DNA of 64,000 nt from Flavobacteriia bacterium (GCA_013298525.1 JAAFHW010000003.1:13247-77246); one strand, 5' to 3'. Positions 8,945 to 19,115 are shown, counted from the stretch's first letter. Notes: a model not told the origin generated them from the sequence alone. Translations and numbers: made by a program.

Positions 8945-10822
8945 TTATTGAGCTAAAAATAAATAACTAACTATGGCTAAAAGTCCTATTACGAATGCAA
9001 ATAAATACAATCCGATACTTCCAGTTTGTAATTTTTTTCCTTGATTTCCAATTCCATTTGCAACGGTTCCAAATCCGTAAACTACTTTTCCTAATGCAGG
9101 TTCTAAAGTTGTTCTAAAGAAATTAGAAAGTCCATTCAAAGGTTTTACTATTAATGAAGTGTAAAATTCATCAACATAATATTTGTTATAAATGGTTTTT
9201 GAGAAACCTGTTATTTCTGAATCTTCTTTTGGAACAAATCCTTGTTTGATGTATTTTGAATACGCCCAAACAATTCCGATAATTGCACCAGTTAAAGCAA
9301 TTGCCATCAACATATATTCTTGACTTCCAAGAGCATGATGTTCATGTTTAGTTGCTAAAATTGGTTCTAAGAAATGATTTAACCAATTGCTTCCAGGTAA
9401 ATTAATTAATCCACCAACAGTAGCTAATGCAGCAAGTATGATAAGTGGCAAAGTTATTAAACTCGGACTTTCATGTAAATGATGTTTTTGTTCTTCTGTT
9501 CCTCTAAATTCTCTAAAGAATGTTAAGTACATTAATCGGAACATATAGAATGCTGTCATGATTGATGCAATAGAACCAACAATCCAAAGTACTTTATTAT
9601 GTTCAAAAGCTACCATCAAAATTTCATCTTTTGACCAAAATCCTGCGAAAGGAAATATACCTGCAATAGCTAATGTTGAAATTAACATTGTTGCAAAAGT
9701 GATTGGCATTACTTTTCGTAAACCACCCATTTTACGCATATCTTGTTCGCCATGCAAAGCATGAATTACAGAACCAGAACCCAAGAATAAACAAGCTTTA
9801 AAGAATGCATGTGTTATGACATGGAATACAGCTACAGTATAAGCTCCCATTCCTAATGCCAAAAACATTAATCCTAATTGAGAAACTGTTGAATAAGCTA
9901 ATACTTTTTTAATGTCGTTTTGAAGTAATCCTATTGATGCGGCAACTAAAGCAGTTATTGCTCCAACTACTGCAATTATATGTTGTACATCATGAGTTAA
10001 ATCAAATAAGAAATTCATTCTTGTAATCATGAAAATACCAGCTGTTACCATCGTTGCAGCGTGAATTAATGCCGAAACTGGAGTTGGTCCGGCCATCGCA
10101 TCTGGTAACCATGTGTAAAGTGGTAATTGTGCTGATTTTCCAGTTGCTCCGATGAATAAACATAAAGCTGCAATTGAAAGGAATGCAGGCATGATGTATG
10201 AATTAGTTACTGCAGTTTTTAGTACAACATAATCTAATGTGCCAAATGAATTTGCCAAAATAAAAATCCCAATCAAGAAACCTAAATCACCAATTCTATT
10301 CATGATGAAAGCTTTCTTTGCTGCATCGTTATAATCTTGGTTTTTGTACCAAAATCCGATAAGTAAGTAGGAGCAAAGACCAACGCCTTCCCATCCGATA
10401 AACATTACTAATAAGTTGCTTCCAACTACCAGTGTTATCATGAAAAATACGAATAAATTCAAATAAGCAAAAAACTTATGCATATTTTCATCATCGTGCA
10501 TGTAGCTGATAGAGTATAGGTGAATTAGAGAACCAATTCCGGTTACAAATAATAACCACAATAATGATAATTGGTCTAATAAAATTCCAAAATCAATTTT
10601 CAGATTTCCTAATTGAATCCAATCAAATAATTTAACTTGAATTGGTTTGCCAGAAGTATTTAATTGCATGAAGAAGTAAACACTCATTGCAAAAGAGACA
10701 ACAACAGCTAGTGTTCCAATGGCACCTGAAATGTTTTTTCCTGCTTTCTTTCCGAAGAAAACATTGAATAAGAACCCAACAAATGGGGTTAATAATAAGA
10801 GTAAAACTAAACTATTCTCCAT
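8945..10822 (-). CDS. nuoL: NADH-quinone oxidoreductase subunit L
   Basis: 625 aa; FIGWEGVGLCSYLLIGFWY, QLPLYTWLPDAMAGPTPVSALIHAATMVTAG. Confidence 0.97.
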   Translation of the reverse strand: MENSLVLLLLLTPFVGFLFNVFFGKKAGKNISGAIGTLAVVVSFAMSVYFFMQLNTSGKPIQVKLFDWIQLGNLKIDFGILLDQLSLLWLLFVTGIGSLIHLYSISYMHDDENMHKFFAYLNLFVFFMITLVVGSNLLVMFIGWEGVGLCSYLLIGFWYKNQDYNDAAKKAFIMNRIGDLGFLIGIFILANSFGTLDYVVLKTAVTNSYIMPAFLSIAALCLFIGATGKSAQLPLYTWLPDAMAGPTPVSALIHAATMVTAGIFMITRMNFLFDLTHDVQHIIAVVGAITALVAASIGLLQNDIKKVLAYSTVSQLGLMFLALGMGAYTVAVFHVITHAFFKACLFLGSGSVIHALHGEQDMRKMGGLRKVMPITFATMLISTLAIAGIFPFAGFWSKDEILMVAFEHNKVLWIVGSIASIMTAFYMFRLMYLTFFREFRGTEEQKHHLHESPSLITLPLIILAALATVGGLINLPGSNWLNHFLEPILATKHEHHALGSQEYMLMAIALTGAIIGIVWAYSKYIKQGFVPKEDSEITGFSKTIYNKYYVDEFYTSLIVKPLNGLSNFFRTTLEPALGKVVYGFGTVANGIGNQGKKLQTGSIGLYLFAFVIGLLAIVSYLFLAQ

Positions 10823-10828
10823 TAGGGA

Positions 10829-11149
10829 TTATCCTTTTAAGTTTTTTAAATTTGATATATCTACCGAACCAATATTTCGGAAGACAGCAACTAAAATCGC
10901 TAAACCTACAGCAACTTCTGCAGCAGCAACAGCCATAGAAAAGAATACAAATACTTCTCCTTTTGCATCTTGCCAATAAGTAGAAAAGGCAACAAATAGT
11001 AAATTTACTGCGTTCAACATAATTTCTATTGACATAAAAACAATGATGGCATTTCTTCTATACAATACTCCAAAGACTCCTATACAAAATAGAAGAACAG
11101 AAAGGAAAATGTAATTTTCAATACCAATTTGATTTAAAATATTCTCCAT
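10829..11149 (-). CDS. nuoK: NADH-quinone oxidoreductase subunit K
   Basis: 106 aa; GVLYRRNAIIVFMSIEIMLNAVNL, AAAEVAVGLAILVAVFR. Confidence 0.96.
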   Translation of the reverse strand: MENILNQIGIENYIFLSVLLFCIGVFGVLYRRNAIIVFMSIEIMLNAVNLLFVAFSTYWQDAKGEVFVFFSMAVAAAEVAVGLAILVAVFRNIGSVDISNLKNLKG

Positions 11150-11151
11150 GA

Positions 11152-11673
11152 TTATTTAGTTGGTTTTTCTTTTTTTGATAATAAAACAGCTCCAATCATT
11201 GCCACTAAAAGTAGGATAGAAGCAAATTCAAATGGAACCATAAATCCTTCTTTGTCATCCAATAAAACAGTTCCTAATTTTTTTATGGATTGAAAATCTT
11301 CACCAGTTGTAGGATAATCGCCAACGAAAGGTTTTGAGTACATAAATATTAAAACTAATGCTGTACTCAATAAAATAAATGTTGTTATGGCACCAAGTCT
11401 AGTAATTCTTGGTTTGTGAACTTCATCTTCTTTATTCAAATTCATTAACATAATGGTGAATAAGAATAGAATCATAATGGCACCAGAATAAACTATAACA
11501 TGAACTATTGCAAGGAATTGTGCATTAAATAACAAGTAGTGTCCTGCAATTGAAAAGAAACATAACACTAAATAAATAGCACTATGAATAGGATTTTTGC
11601 TGTATATGGTCAAAAACGCTGTTGCTAATGTGATAGCAGCTAAAACGTAAAATATGATAAGTATCGGTGACAT
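11152..11673 (-). CDS. nuoJ: NADH-quinone oxidoreductase subunit J
   Basis: 173 aa; NPIHSAIYLVLCFFSIAGHYLLFNAQFLAIVHVIVYSGAIMILFLF. Confidence 0.96.
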   Translation of the reverse strand: MSPILIIFYVLAAITLATAFLTIYSKNPIHSAIYLVLCFFSIAGHYLLFNAQFLAIVHVIVYSGAIMILFLFTIMLMNLNKEDEVHKPRITRLGAITTFILLSTALVLIFMYSKPFVGDYPTTGEDFQSIKKLGTVLLDDKEGFMVPFEFASILLLVAMIGAVLLSKKEKPTK

Positions 11674-11675
11674 AA

Positions 11676-12221
11676 TTAATTAAGTTTTTTAGTATTTGCC
11701 ATAGCCATTTCTAATGGCATCACTAATTTATCTTTTCCGAAAATAAAATCTTCTCTATTGTATTGTGCTGGAACTAATTCTTTAGAAATTGTAAGGTAAA
11801 TTGCGTCTTTTGGACAAGCTTCCTCACATAATCCGCAGAAAATGCAACGCAACATATTGATTTCGTAGATTGAAGCGTATTTTTCCTCTCTGTACAAGTG
11901 TTCTTCACCTTTTTTACGTTCTTCAGCTTTCATGGTAATTGCTTCTGCTGGACATGAAAGCGCACATAAACCACAAGCCGTACAATTTTCTCTTCCTTGT
12001 TCGTCGCGTTTCAACATATGCTGACCACGATAAACAGGACTAAATTCACGAACTTGTTCTGGATAATGAATCGTTGCTTTTTTCTTAAAAAAGTGTTTGA
12101 TGGTAATCCATAAACCTTTAAAAATTGCTATCAGGTACATTCTTTCAAGAAAAGTCATTTCTTTATTAGAAACTTGTTTTTTCTTACCTGATAATGATAT
12201 ACTTTGTATCGATGTTGACAT
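11676..12221 (-). CDS. nuoI: NADH-quinone oxidoreductase subunit I (2x 4Fe-4S)
   Basis: 181 aa; CTACGLCALSCPAEAI and CIFCGLCEEACPKDAI ferredoxin motifs. Confidence 0.97.
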   Translation of the reverse strand: MSTSIQSISLSGKKKQVSNKEMTFLERMYLIAIFKGLWITIKHFFKKKATIHYPEQVREFSPVYRGQHMLKRDEQGRENCTACGLCALSCPAEAITMKAEERKKGEEHLYREEKYASIYEINMLRCIFCGLCEEACPKDAIYLTISKELVPAQYNREDFIFGKDKLVMPLEMAMANTKKLN

Positions 12222-12232
12222 AATTTCTTTTC

Positions 12233-13264
12233 TTATTTAAAAGCTAGAATGCAAATTCCTGTTATAATAATATTGACAATAGATAGTGGAATTAATATTC
12301 TCCATCCTAAATTCATCAATTGATCGTATCTAAATCTTGGTATTGTCCATCTAATCCACATAAAGAAAAAGATGAAGAAACATAATTTGGCAAACAAAGC
12401 AAAAATTCCAATGACATTTCCAATATTTACACCCCAATTTTCTATAGCCCAACTCATTCCTGGATAATTGTATCCACCAAAGAATAAGACTGAAATTATT
12501 GTTGCCGAAATAAACATATTAGCATATTCAGCAAATAAATAGAATCCCATTTTCATGGAAGAATATTCTGTATGATAACCACCAATTAATTCTGATTCGC
12601 ATTCTGCCAAATCGAAAGGTGTTCTGTTAGTTTCTGCAAAAGCACAAATCAAAAAGATTAGGAATGACAATGGTTGATAGAATACATTCCAATGTAAACC
12701 ATGTTGTTGAACAGAGATTTCTTTTAAACTTAATGTTCCTGTCATCATCAATAAAGCAATAATAGATAAACCCATTGCAATTTCATACGAAACCATTTGT
12801 GATGCAGCACGAACTGCTCCCATCAATGAGAACTTATTGTTAGAAGCCCAACCTCCAATCATAATTCCATAAACACCTAGTGAAACAACAGCAAAAATGT
12901 ATAAAATTGCACTGTCTGTATCGGTTGCTTGAAGAATTACCGTTCTACCAAAAATCTCTAATCTATCACCCCAAGGAATTACAGCACTAGTCATTAATGC
13001 AGTACTCATTGCTACTGCTGGACCAACAAAAAACAAAAATCTATTTTTAGTATTTGGTTCAAACTCTTCTTTGGCAAAAAGTTTCATTCCATCGGCAAGT
13101 GGTTGTAATAATCCACCCCAACCAGCACGGTTTGGTCCAACTCTGTCTTGAAGATATGCAGCAACTTTACGTTCTGCCCAAGTTGAATACATTGCCATAA
13201 CCATTGTGACTGCAAATATCACAACAATAAAGATACTTTTTTCTATTATAAATGCACTATCCAT
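12233..13264 (-). CDS. nuoH: NADH-quinone oxidoreductase subunit H
   Basis: 343 aa; AERKVAAYLQDRVGPNRAGWGGLLQPLADGMKLFAKEE, ETNRTPFDLAECESELIGGYHTEYSSMK. Confidence 0.97.
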   Translation of the reverse strand: MDSAFIIEKSIFIVVIFAVTMVMAMYSTWAERKVAAYLQDRVGPNRAGWGGLLQPLADGMKLFAKEEFEPNTKNRFLFFVGPAVAMSTALMTSAVIPWGDRLEIFGRTVILQATDTDSAILYIFAVVSLGVYGIMIGGWASNNKFSLMGAVRAASQMVSYEIAMGLSIIALLMMTGTLSLKEISVQQHGLHWNVFYQPLSFLIFLICAFAETNRTPFDLAECESELIGGYHTEYSSMKMGFYLFAEYANMFISATIISVLFFGGYNYPGMSWAIENWGVNIGNVIGIFALFAKLCFFIFFFMWIRWTIPRFRYDQLMNLGWRILIPLSIVNIIITGICILAFK

Positions 13265-14310
13265 TATTTTGTATCTATTTTGTTACCGTCAATTTTTTCG
13301 TTATAATCAATTTCCGACATACTGATTTTTTTACGGTCAATATCTCTTCCCATTAATATTCCTTTTTCTGTTTCAATCACCACTTTATCCATTTTACGTG
13401 TATAATTGTTTTGATTGATAACAGAGTCTTTTTCAAATCTTCTTGGACCTTCAATTACCCAGTCAGAAACTTCTTTTTTGTCAAAACGACATGTGTTACA
13501 GATAAAATCTTCTACCTCATGGTATTCGTCTTTTCTTGCTGTAACTCTTTGAATTTCGTTTCCAAACATCCAAAGTGTTGTTTTTCCGCAACAACCTGGA
13601 GTTGTACATTCTCTGTGTGCGTTGAATGGTTTGTTGAACCAAACTCTAGATTTGAATCTGAAAGTTTTATCTGTTAATGCACCAACTGGACAAACGTCAA
13701 TCATGTTTCCAGAGAATTCATTATCAATGGCTGCAGAAACACAAGTTGAAATTTGAGAATGATCACCACGATTTAAAACTCCGTGAACTCTTCCATCAGT
13801 TAATTGATCTGCAACTTCTACACAACGTTGACAAACGATGCAACGGTTCATGTGTAATTGGATGTGTGGACCAATATCTTCAGGTTCGAAAGTTCTTTTT
13901 TCTTCTATGAAACGAGTTTCCGATTTTCCGTGTTCGAATGATAAATTTTGCAAATCACATTCTCCTGCTTGATCACAAACTGGACAATCTAATGGGTGAT
14001 TTATCAAAAGGAATTCTGTTACTGCTTTTCTAGCTTCGGTTACTCTTTCAGAAGATTTGCTGGCTACTTCCATTCCGTCTTGACAACCAGTAACACAAGA
14101 TGCTACTAATTTTGGCATTGGTCTTGGATCAGCCTCACTACCTTTTGTAACGTCAACTAAACAACAACGGCATTTTCCACCAGTTCCTTTTAGTTTAGAA
14201 TAATAACACATGGCTGGCGGAACGGATTCTCCACCAATCATACGAGCAGCCTGAAGGATTGTTGTTCCTGCTTCTACTTCTATTTCTTGACCGTCTATGG
14301 TTACTTTCAT
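13264..14310 (-). CDS. nuoG: Short NuoG-like subunit (2Fe-2S/4Fe-4S only)
   Basis: 348 aa; CYYSKLKGTGGKCRCCLVDV, HPLDCPVCDQAGECDLQNLS, MNRCIVCQRCVEVADQL; ends without the long molybdopterin-like domain. Confidence 0.9.
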   Translation of the reverse strand: MKVTIDGQEIEVEAGTTILQAARMIGGESVPPAMCYYSKLKGTGGKCRCCLVDVTKGSEADPRPMPKLVASCVTGCQDGMEVASKSSERVTEARKAVTEFLLINHPLDCPVCDQAGECDLQNLSFEHGKSETRFIEEKRTFEPEDIGPHIQLHMNRCIVCQRCVEVADQLTDGRVHGVLNRGDHSQISTCVSAAIDNEFSGNMIDVCPVGALTDKTFRFKSRVWFNKPFNAHRECTTPGCCGKTTLWMFGNEIQRVTARKDEYHEVEDFICNTCRFDKKEVSDWVIEGPRRFEKDSVINQNNYTRKMDKVVIETEKGILMGRDIDRKKISMSEIDYNEKIDGNKIDTK

Positions 14311-14323
14311 TGTAAATTTTTTT

Positions 14324-14391
14324 AAAAGTTTAAAAGTTTAAAAGTTTAAGTGTTTCCACTTTGTACTTCCAACTTCTAACTTCGTACTTTT
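14324..14391. repeat. Intra-operonic inverted-iteron element, nuoG/nuoF gap
   Basis: AAAAGTTTAAAAGTTTAAAAGTTTAAGTG - tttc - CACTTTGTACTTCCAACTTCTAACTTCGTACTTTTAAA: three tandem AAGTTTAA-type units facing inverted AACTTC-type units. Confidence 0.7.
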
Positions 14392-14394
14392 AAA

Positions 14395-15762
14395 TTATAT
14401 TTCTTGTTTTGCTACTAAATGTTTCACTTTTTCAAATGGCTCATTCACAAAATGATCTCTATTTTTTACTTTTTCTGGGAAACGAATATGGTATTCAAAT
14501 TCATCTCTAAAATGACGAATTGCCGCAGCAACTGGCCATGAAGCCGCGTCACCTAGTGGACAAATTGTATTTCCTTCAATTTTAGATTGAATACTCCATA
14601 ATAATTCTATGTCTTCTTCGCGTCCTTGTCCGTTTTCTATTCTCCATAAAACTTTTTCTAACCAACCAGTTCCTTCACGGCATGGCGTACATTGACCGCA
14701 CGATTCATGGTGATAAAATCTTGAAAAATTCCAAGTATTACGAACGATACATGCTCTATCATCATAAACAATAAATCCTCCAGAACCTAACATAGAACCA
14801 GTTGCGAATCCACCATCAGATAAACTTTCGTAAGTCATCAATCTGTCTTCACCAGCGGCAGTTTTGTAAATTAAATTGGCTGGTAAAATTGGCACCGAAC
14901 TTCCTCCAGGAACTAGTGCTTTTAATGGTCTGTCAGTTTGCATTCCACCACAATATTCATCAGAATTCATGAATTCGTAAACAGAAACACCCAATTCAAT
15001 TTCGAAAACACCTTGATTTTTTATGTTTCCAGATGCTGAAATTAATTTGGTTCCAGTAGAACGACCAATTCCAATAGCAGCATAATCAGCACCAGAATTA
15101 TTTACAATCCAAGGCACAGCAGCAATTGTTTCTACATTATTTACTACGGTTGGATTTTGCCAAAGACCTTTTACAGCAGGAAATGGTGGTTTCAATCTTG
15201 GATTCCCACGTTTGCCTTCTAGACTTTCAATCAATGCAGTTTCTTCTCCGCAGATATAAGCTCCACCACCAATTTGAACAAAAAGCTCTAAATCATAGCC
15301 TGAACCTAATATATTTTTACCCAACCAACCAGCAGCTTTTGCTTCGGCGATGGCTCTTTCTAAAATTTTGTAAACCCACATGTATTCTCCACGAATGTAG
15401 ATGTAGGATAAGTTTGCACCAAGCGCGTAACTTGATGTAATCATTCCTTCAATTAATAGGTGAGGAATGTACTCCATTAAGTAACGGTCTTTGAAAGTTC
15501 CTGGCTCTGATTCGTCAGCGTTACAAACTAAATGTCTTGGATTACCTGATTTTTTATCGATAAAACTCCATTTCATTCCAGCTGGAAATCCTGCACCACC
15601 ACGACCACGAAGTCCAGAAGTTTTTACTTCTTCAACAACTTCATCTGGAGTCATTTTCTTCAAGGCTTTTTCTACTGATGCGTAACCGCCTTCACGACGA
15701 TATACTTCATAAGTTTTAATTCCCGGAACGTTTATTTTGTCTAATAATATTTTTCTTCCCAT
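14395..15762 (-). CDS. nuoF: NADH-quinone oxidoreductase subunit F
   Basis: 455 aa; GLRGRGGAGFPAGMKWSF, CNADESEPGTFKDR, ESCGQCTPCREGTGW. Confidence 0.97.
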   Translation of the reverse strand: MGRKILLDKINVPGIKTYEVYRREGGYASVEKALKKMTPDEVVEEVKTSGLRGRGGAGFPAGMKWSFIDKKSGNPRHLVCNADESEPGTFKDRYLMEYIPHLLIEGMITSSYALGANLSYIYIRGEYMWVYKILERAIAEAKAAGWLGKNILGSGYDLELFVQIGGGAYICGEETALIESLEGKRGNPRLKPPFPAVKGLWQNPTVVNNVETIAAVPWIVNNSGADYAAIGIGRSTGTKLISASGNIKNQGVFEIELGVSVYEFMNSDEYCGGMQTDRPLKALVPGGSSVPILPANLIYKTAAGEDRLMTYESLSDGGFATGSMLGSGGFIVYDDRACIVRNTWNFSRFYHHESCGQCTPCREGTGWLEKVLWRIENGQGREEDIELLWSIQSKIEGNTICPLGDAASWPVAAAIRHFRDEFEYHIRFPEKVKNRDHFVNEPFEKVKHLVAKQEI

Positions 15763-15766
15763 GATA

Positions 15767-16297
15767 CTATTTATCGTGTAAAGTGATTTTTCCGTCTTTA
15801 CAATCAGACACTAACTGATCGATTTTTTCTTTTGTTAAATGCTCTTGGTAGAAATCACCCAATTGCATCATTGGCGCATATCCACAAGCACCAAGACATT
15901 CAACTCCGCGAACTTCAAATAAACCATCAGCTGTTGGTTCGCCAACTTTTACACCCAATTTCGAACAAGTGTAATCCATCAAATCTTCTACTCCGTTTTG
16001 ACAACAAGGAGAAGTTTGACAGAATTCAAACATGTATTTTCCAATTGGACGTTGGTTGAACATCGTGTAAAAAGTTACAACTTCGTACACTTCAATATTT
16101 TGGATTTGTAAAATTTCAGCAACTTTGTTTTGCAATTCAATACTCAACCAATTGTCGTGAGCATCTTGAACTTCGTGCAAAACTGGAAGTAAAGCCGATT
16201 TTTGTTTACCTTCAGGATAATGACTGATTAGTTCATTGATACGGTTCATCAATGATTCAGTTATGTTTATCTCTTGTTTTATATGTGATCTTTCCAT
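15767..16297 (-). CDS. nuoE: NADH-quinone oxidoreductase subunit E
   Basis: 176 aa; VVTFYTMFNQRPIGKYMFEFCQTSPCC, VRGVECLGACGYAPMMQ. Confidence 0.96.
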   Translation of the reverse strand: MERSHIKQEINITESLMNRINELISHYPEGKQKSALLPVLHEVQDAHDNWLSIELQNKVAEILQIQNIEVYEVVTFYTMFNQRPIGKYMFEFCQTSPCCQNGVEDLMDYTCSKLGVKVGEPTADGLFEVRGVECLGACGYAPMMQLGDFYQEHLTKEKIDQLVSDCKDGKITLHDK

Positions 16298-16308
16298 TTT
16301 TTAATTTT

Positions 16309-16378
16309 AGATTTACGATATAGGATTTAGGATTTAGGATTTTTCAATCTGTTATCTAAAATCTGCATTCTGCAATCT
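16309..16378. repeat. Intra-operonic inverted-iteron element, nuoE/nuoD gap
   Basis: AGATTTACGATATAGGATTTAGGATTTAGGATTT ... CAATCTGTTATCTAAAATCTGCATTCTGCAATCT; the left arm carries the same TAGGATTTAGGATTT word as the arms around the four-helix-bundle gene. Confidence 0.7.
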
Positions 16379-16384
16379 TTCTTC

Positions 16385-17620
16385 TTATGCGTCTAATTCT
16401 CCTGCAATTACATTTAAACTTGATAATATTACGATGGCATCTGATAACATTCCGCCTTTAATCATTTCAGTGTAAGCTTGGTAATAAATAAAGCAAGGTC
16501 TTCTAAAGTGTAATCTGTATGGTGTTCTACTTCCGTCAGTTATTAAATAAAATCCTAATTCTCCGTTTCCGCCTTCTACAGGATGATAGATTTCTGCCAC
16601 TGGAACTGGAACTTCACCCATCACAATTTTAAAGTGATAAATTAAGCTTTCCATATTATGGTAAACATCTTCTTTTGGAGGTAAATAATAATCTGGAACA
16701 TCAGCGTGAATTGGACCTTCCGGTAATTTAGCTAAGGCTTGTTTGATGATGCTTAAACTTTCCCAAACTTCGGCATTTCTAACACAAAATCTATCGTAAG
16801 TATCACCTGATTTTCCTACAGGAACATCAAATTCAAAATCTTCATAAGAAGAATAAGGTTGTGCTTTTCTAACGTCATAATCAATTCCGGCAGCACGTAA
16901 ATTAGGTCCAGTTAAACCATATTGCATTGCTTTTTCAGCAGTGATTGGTCCGACATTAACAGTTCTGTCGATGAAAATTCTGTTTCTTTCGAAAAGGTTT
17001 TCAAATTCTTTCCAAGCAACTGGGAAATCTGTTAAAAAAGTGTCTAATTTTTTGAAGGCAGCTTCTGACCAATCTCTTTCGAAACCACCGATTCTACCCA
17101 TATTTGTTGTAAGACGAGCTCCACAAATTTCTTCGTAGATTTCGTATACTTTTTCTCTAAATTGGAATACATAAAGGAAACCTGTATAAGCTCCTGTATC
17201 AACTCCAAGAATCGAATTACAGATTAAGTGATCTGTTATACGAGCTAATTCCATTACGATGACTCTTAAATATTGAGCACGTTTAGGAACTTCAATTTCT
17301 AGTAATTTTTCAACAGTCATCCACCAAGCCATGTTGTTAATAGGAGAAGAACAGTAGTTCATTCTATCTGTTAAAACGTTTACTTGATAAAAAGGACGAT
17401 TTTCGGCAATTTTTTCAAAAGCACGATGAATGTATCCAATGGTTGGTTCTGCATCAAGAATTTTTTCACCATCCATAAGCAAGATATTTTGAAAAATACC
17501 ATGTGTTGCTGGATGCGTTGGACCAAGATTTAATATTGAAAGTTCGCTACCGTCTTCGTTGCGAGTTTGTTCAATAACTTTGGCATATCGATGCTCTGGT
17601 AATAATAATAAGTCTGACAT
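16385..17620 (-). CDS. nuoD: NADH-quinone oxidoreductase subunit D
   Basis: 411 aa; LNLGPTHPATHGIFQNIL, EIYHPVEGGNGELGFYLI, HFRRPCFIYYQA. Confidence 0.97.
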   Translation of the reverse strand: MSDLLLLPEHRYAKVIEQTRNEDGSELSILNLGPTHPATHGIFQNILLMDGEKILDAEPTIGYIHRAFEKIAENRPFYQVNVLTDRMNYCSSPINNMAWWMTVEKLLEIEVPKRAQYLRVIVMELARITDHLICNSILGVDTGAYTGFLYVFQFREKVYEIYEEICGARLTTNMGRIGGFERDWSEAAFKKLDTFLTDFPVAWKEFENLFERNRIFIDRTVNVGPITAEKAMQYGLTGPNLRAAGIDYDVRKAQPYSSYEDFEFDVPVGKSGDTYDRFCVRNAEVWESLSIIKQALAKLPEGPIHADVPDYYLPPKEDVYHNMESLIYHFKIVMGEVPVPVAEIYHPVEGGNGELGFYLITDGSRTPYRLHFRRPCFIYYQAYTEMIKGGMLSDAIVILSSLNVIAGELDA

Positions 17621-17648
17621 TTTATAATGTTGAATTATTTATTTTGTT

Positions 17649-18170
17649 TTATATTTTTTGTGCCGTTCTTCCAAAGAAACGATCGTCTTTATCTGTTCTA
17701 CCGCTATCTTCCATTGGGAATTCTTTTCGCATTGGGAAAGACACCATTTCATCCATATTCAAAATACGTTTCAATTGTGGATGACCAATAAAATTAATTC
17801 CGTAGAAATCGTACGTTTCTCTTTCCATCCAATTGGTGCAAAGAAATAAATCGGTCATTGAATGAACTTCAGGATTTTCACCATTAAGATAAGTTGTTAT
17901 TCTTATTCTAACATTTTCAACCCAATTGTGAAGATGATACACTACTGCAAATTGATGATTTTCATCATTATCTGGATAGTGAACCCCACATAAATCGGTT
18001 AAGAAGTGAAAATTTAAATCCTCTTCTGTTTTTAAAGTTCTAATTACTTCGTAGATAGCATCTGAAGTAGCTTCGAATGAAAAAACATCTCGACTCATAG
18101 AAAAATTCAAAACTTTGTTTCCAAATTTTTGAGTCATTTTTTCTTGTATGTATGCCGTTTCTAAAGCCAT
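17649..18170 (-). CDS. nuoC: NADH-quinone oxidoreductase subunit C
   Basis: 173 aa; WMERETYDFYGINFIGHPQLKRILNMDEMVSFPMRKEFPMED. Confidence 0.95.
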   Translation of the reverse strand: MALETAYIQEKMTQKFGNKVLNFSMSRDVFSFEATSDAIYEVIRTLKTEEDLNFHFLTDLCGVHYPDNDENHQFAVVYHLHNWVENVRIRITTYLNGENPEVHSMTDLFLCTNWMERETYDFYGINFIGHPQLKRILNMDEMVSFPMRKEFPMEDSGRTDKDDRFFGRTAQKI

Positions 18171-18171
18171 A

Positions 18172-18717
18172 TTATAGGTTGTAAGAAGCTAATAATTCTT
18201 TATATTCTGGAGAATTTCTTCTGCGAACAGATTCATTCTTCACTAATTCTTGTAATTGCATTACGCCATCAACAATTTGTTCTGGTCTTGGAGGACAACC
18301 TGGTACATAAACATCTACTGGAATTACTTTGTCAATTCCTTGTAAAACTGAATACGTATCGAAAACTCCACCTGAACATGCACAAGCACCAACAGAAATT
18401 ACCCAACGAGGTTCAGACATTTGTTCGTAAACTTGGCGTAAAATAGGTGCCATTTTTTTAGAAATTGTTCCCATTACCATTAGCATATCGGCTTGTCGCG
18501 GAGAAAAACTTACTCTTTCTGAACCGAAACGCGCTAAATCGTAATGTGATGCCATTGTAGCCATGAACTCAATTCCACAACAAGAAGTTGCAAATGGTAA
18601 AGGCCAAAGAGAATTAGCTCTTGCTAATCCAACAACGTCGTTTAATTTAGTAGCGAAGAAACCTTCACCTGTTACTCCTTCTGGTGGAGCAACCATTTTT
18701 GTTTTAGAATCACTCAT
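18172..18717 (-). CDS. nuoB: NADH-quinone oxidoreductase subunit B
   Basis: 181 aa; [61 protein letters not shown]. Confidence 0.97.
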   Translation of the reverse strand: MSDSKTKMVAPPEGVTGEGFFATKLNDVVGLARANSLWPLPFATSCCGIEFMATMASHYDLARFGSERVSFSPRQADMLMVMGTISKKMAPILRQVYEQMSEPRWVISVGACACSGGVFDTYSVLQGIDKVIPVDVYVPGCPPRPEQIVDGVMQLQELVKNESVRRRNSPEYKELLASYNL

Positions 18718-18746
18718 TTATAATTCGTAATTTATAATTCGTAATT
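18718..18746. repeat. Tandem 15-mer in the nuoB/nuoA gap (single-arm iteron)
   Basis: TTATAATTCGTAATT occurs twice at 14-nt spacing (18718 and 18732). Confidence 0.75.
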
Positions 18747-18749
18747 AAT

Positions 18750-19115
18750 CTATTCCCACTCTAATGCTTTCTTCTTGATTATGTAGAAGAAACCAACTAA
18801 AAGTAACAACATGAAAATAACCATTTTGATCATTCCATCCACTCCTAATTCTCTAAAATTTACTGCCCAAGGATATAAGAAAATTACCTCTACATCGAAA
18901 AGCACGAAAAGAATTGCAACAAGAAAATATTTTACAGAAAACGGAATACGCGCATTTCCTACGGATTCAATACCGCACTCGAAGTTTTTATCTTTGTTTT
19001 TAGAATGTCTTTTTGGTCCAAGGAAACTAGAACCAATAATTGTTGCGACAACAAATCCTATTGCTAGTCCAGCTTGCATTAAGATTGGTAAATAATCAAT
19101 TTGAGTAGATTGCAT
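18750..19115 (-). CDS. nuoA: NADH-quinone oxidoreductase subunit A
   Basis: KNFECGIESVGNARIPFSVKYFLVAILFVLFDVEVIFLYPWA. The ORF track extends to 19163; the ATG at 19115 (MQSTQIDYLPIL) is the more plausible start. Confidence 0.94.
   Translation of the reverse strand: MQSTQIDYLPILMQAGLAIGFVVATIIGSSFLGPKRHSKNKDKNFECGIESVGNARIPFSVKYFLVAILFVLFDVEVIFLYPWAVNFRELGVDGMIKMVIFMLLLLVGFFYIIKKKALEWE

Noticed and set aside
13411-13910. Plus-strand ORFs opposite nuoG
   Set aside because: Shadow ORFs of a conserved Fe-S subunit.
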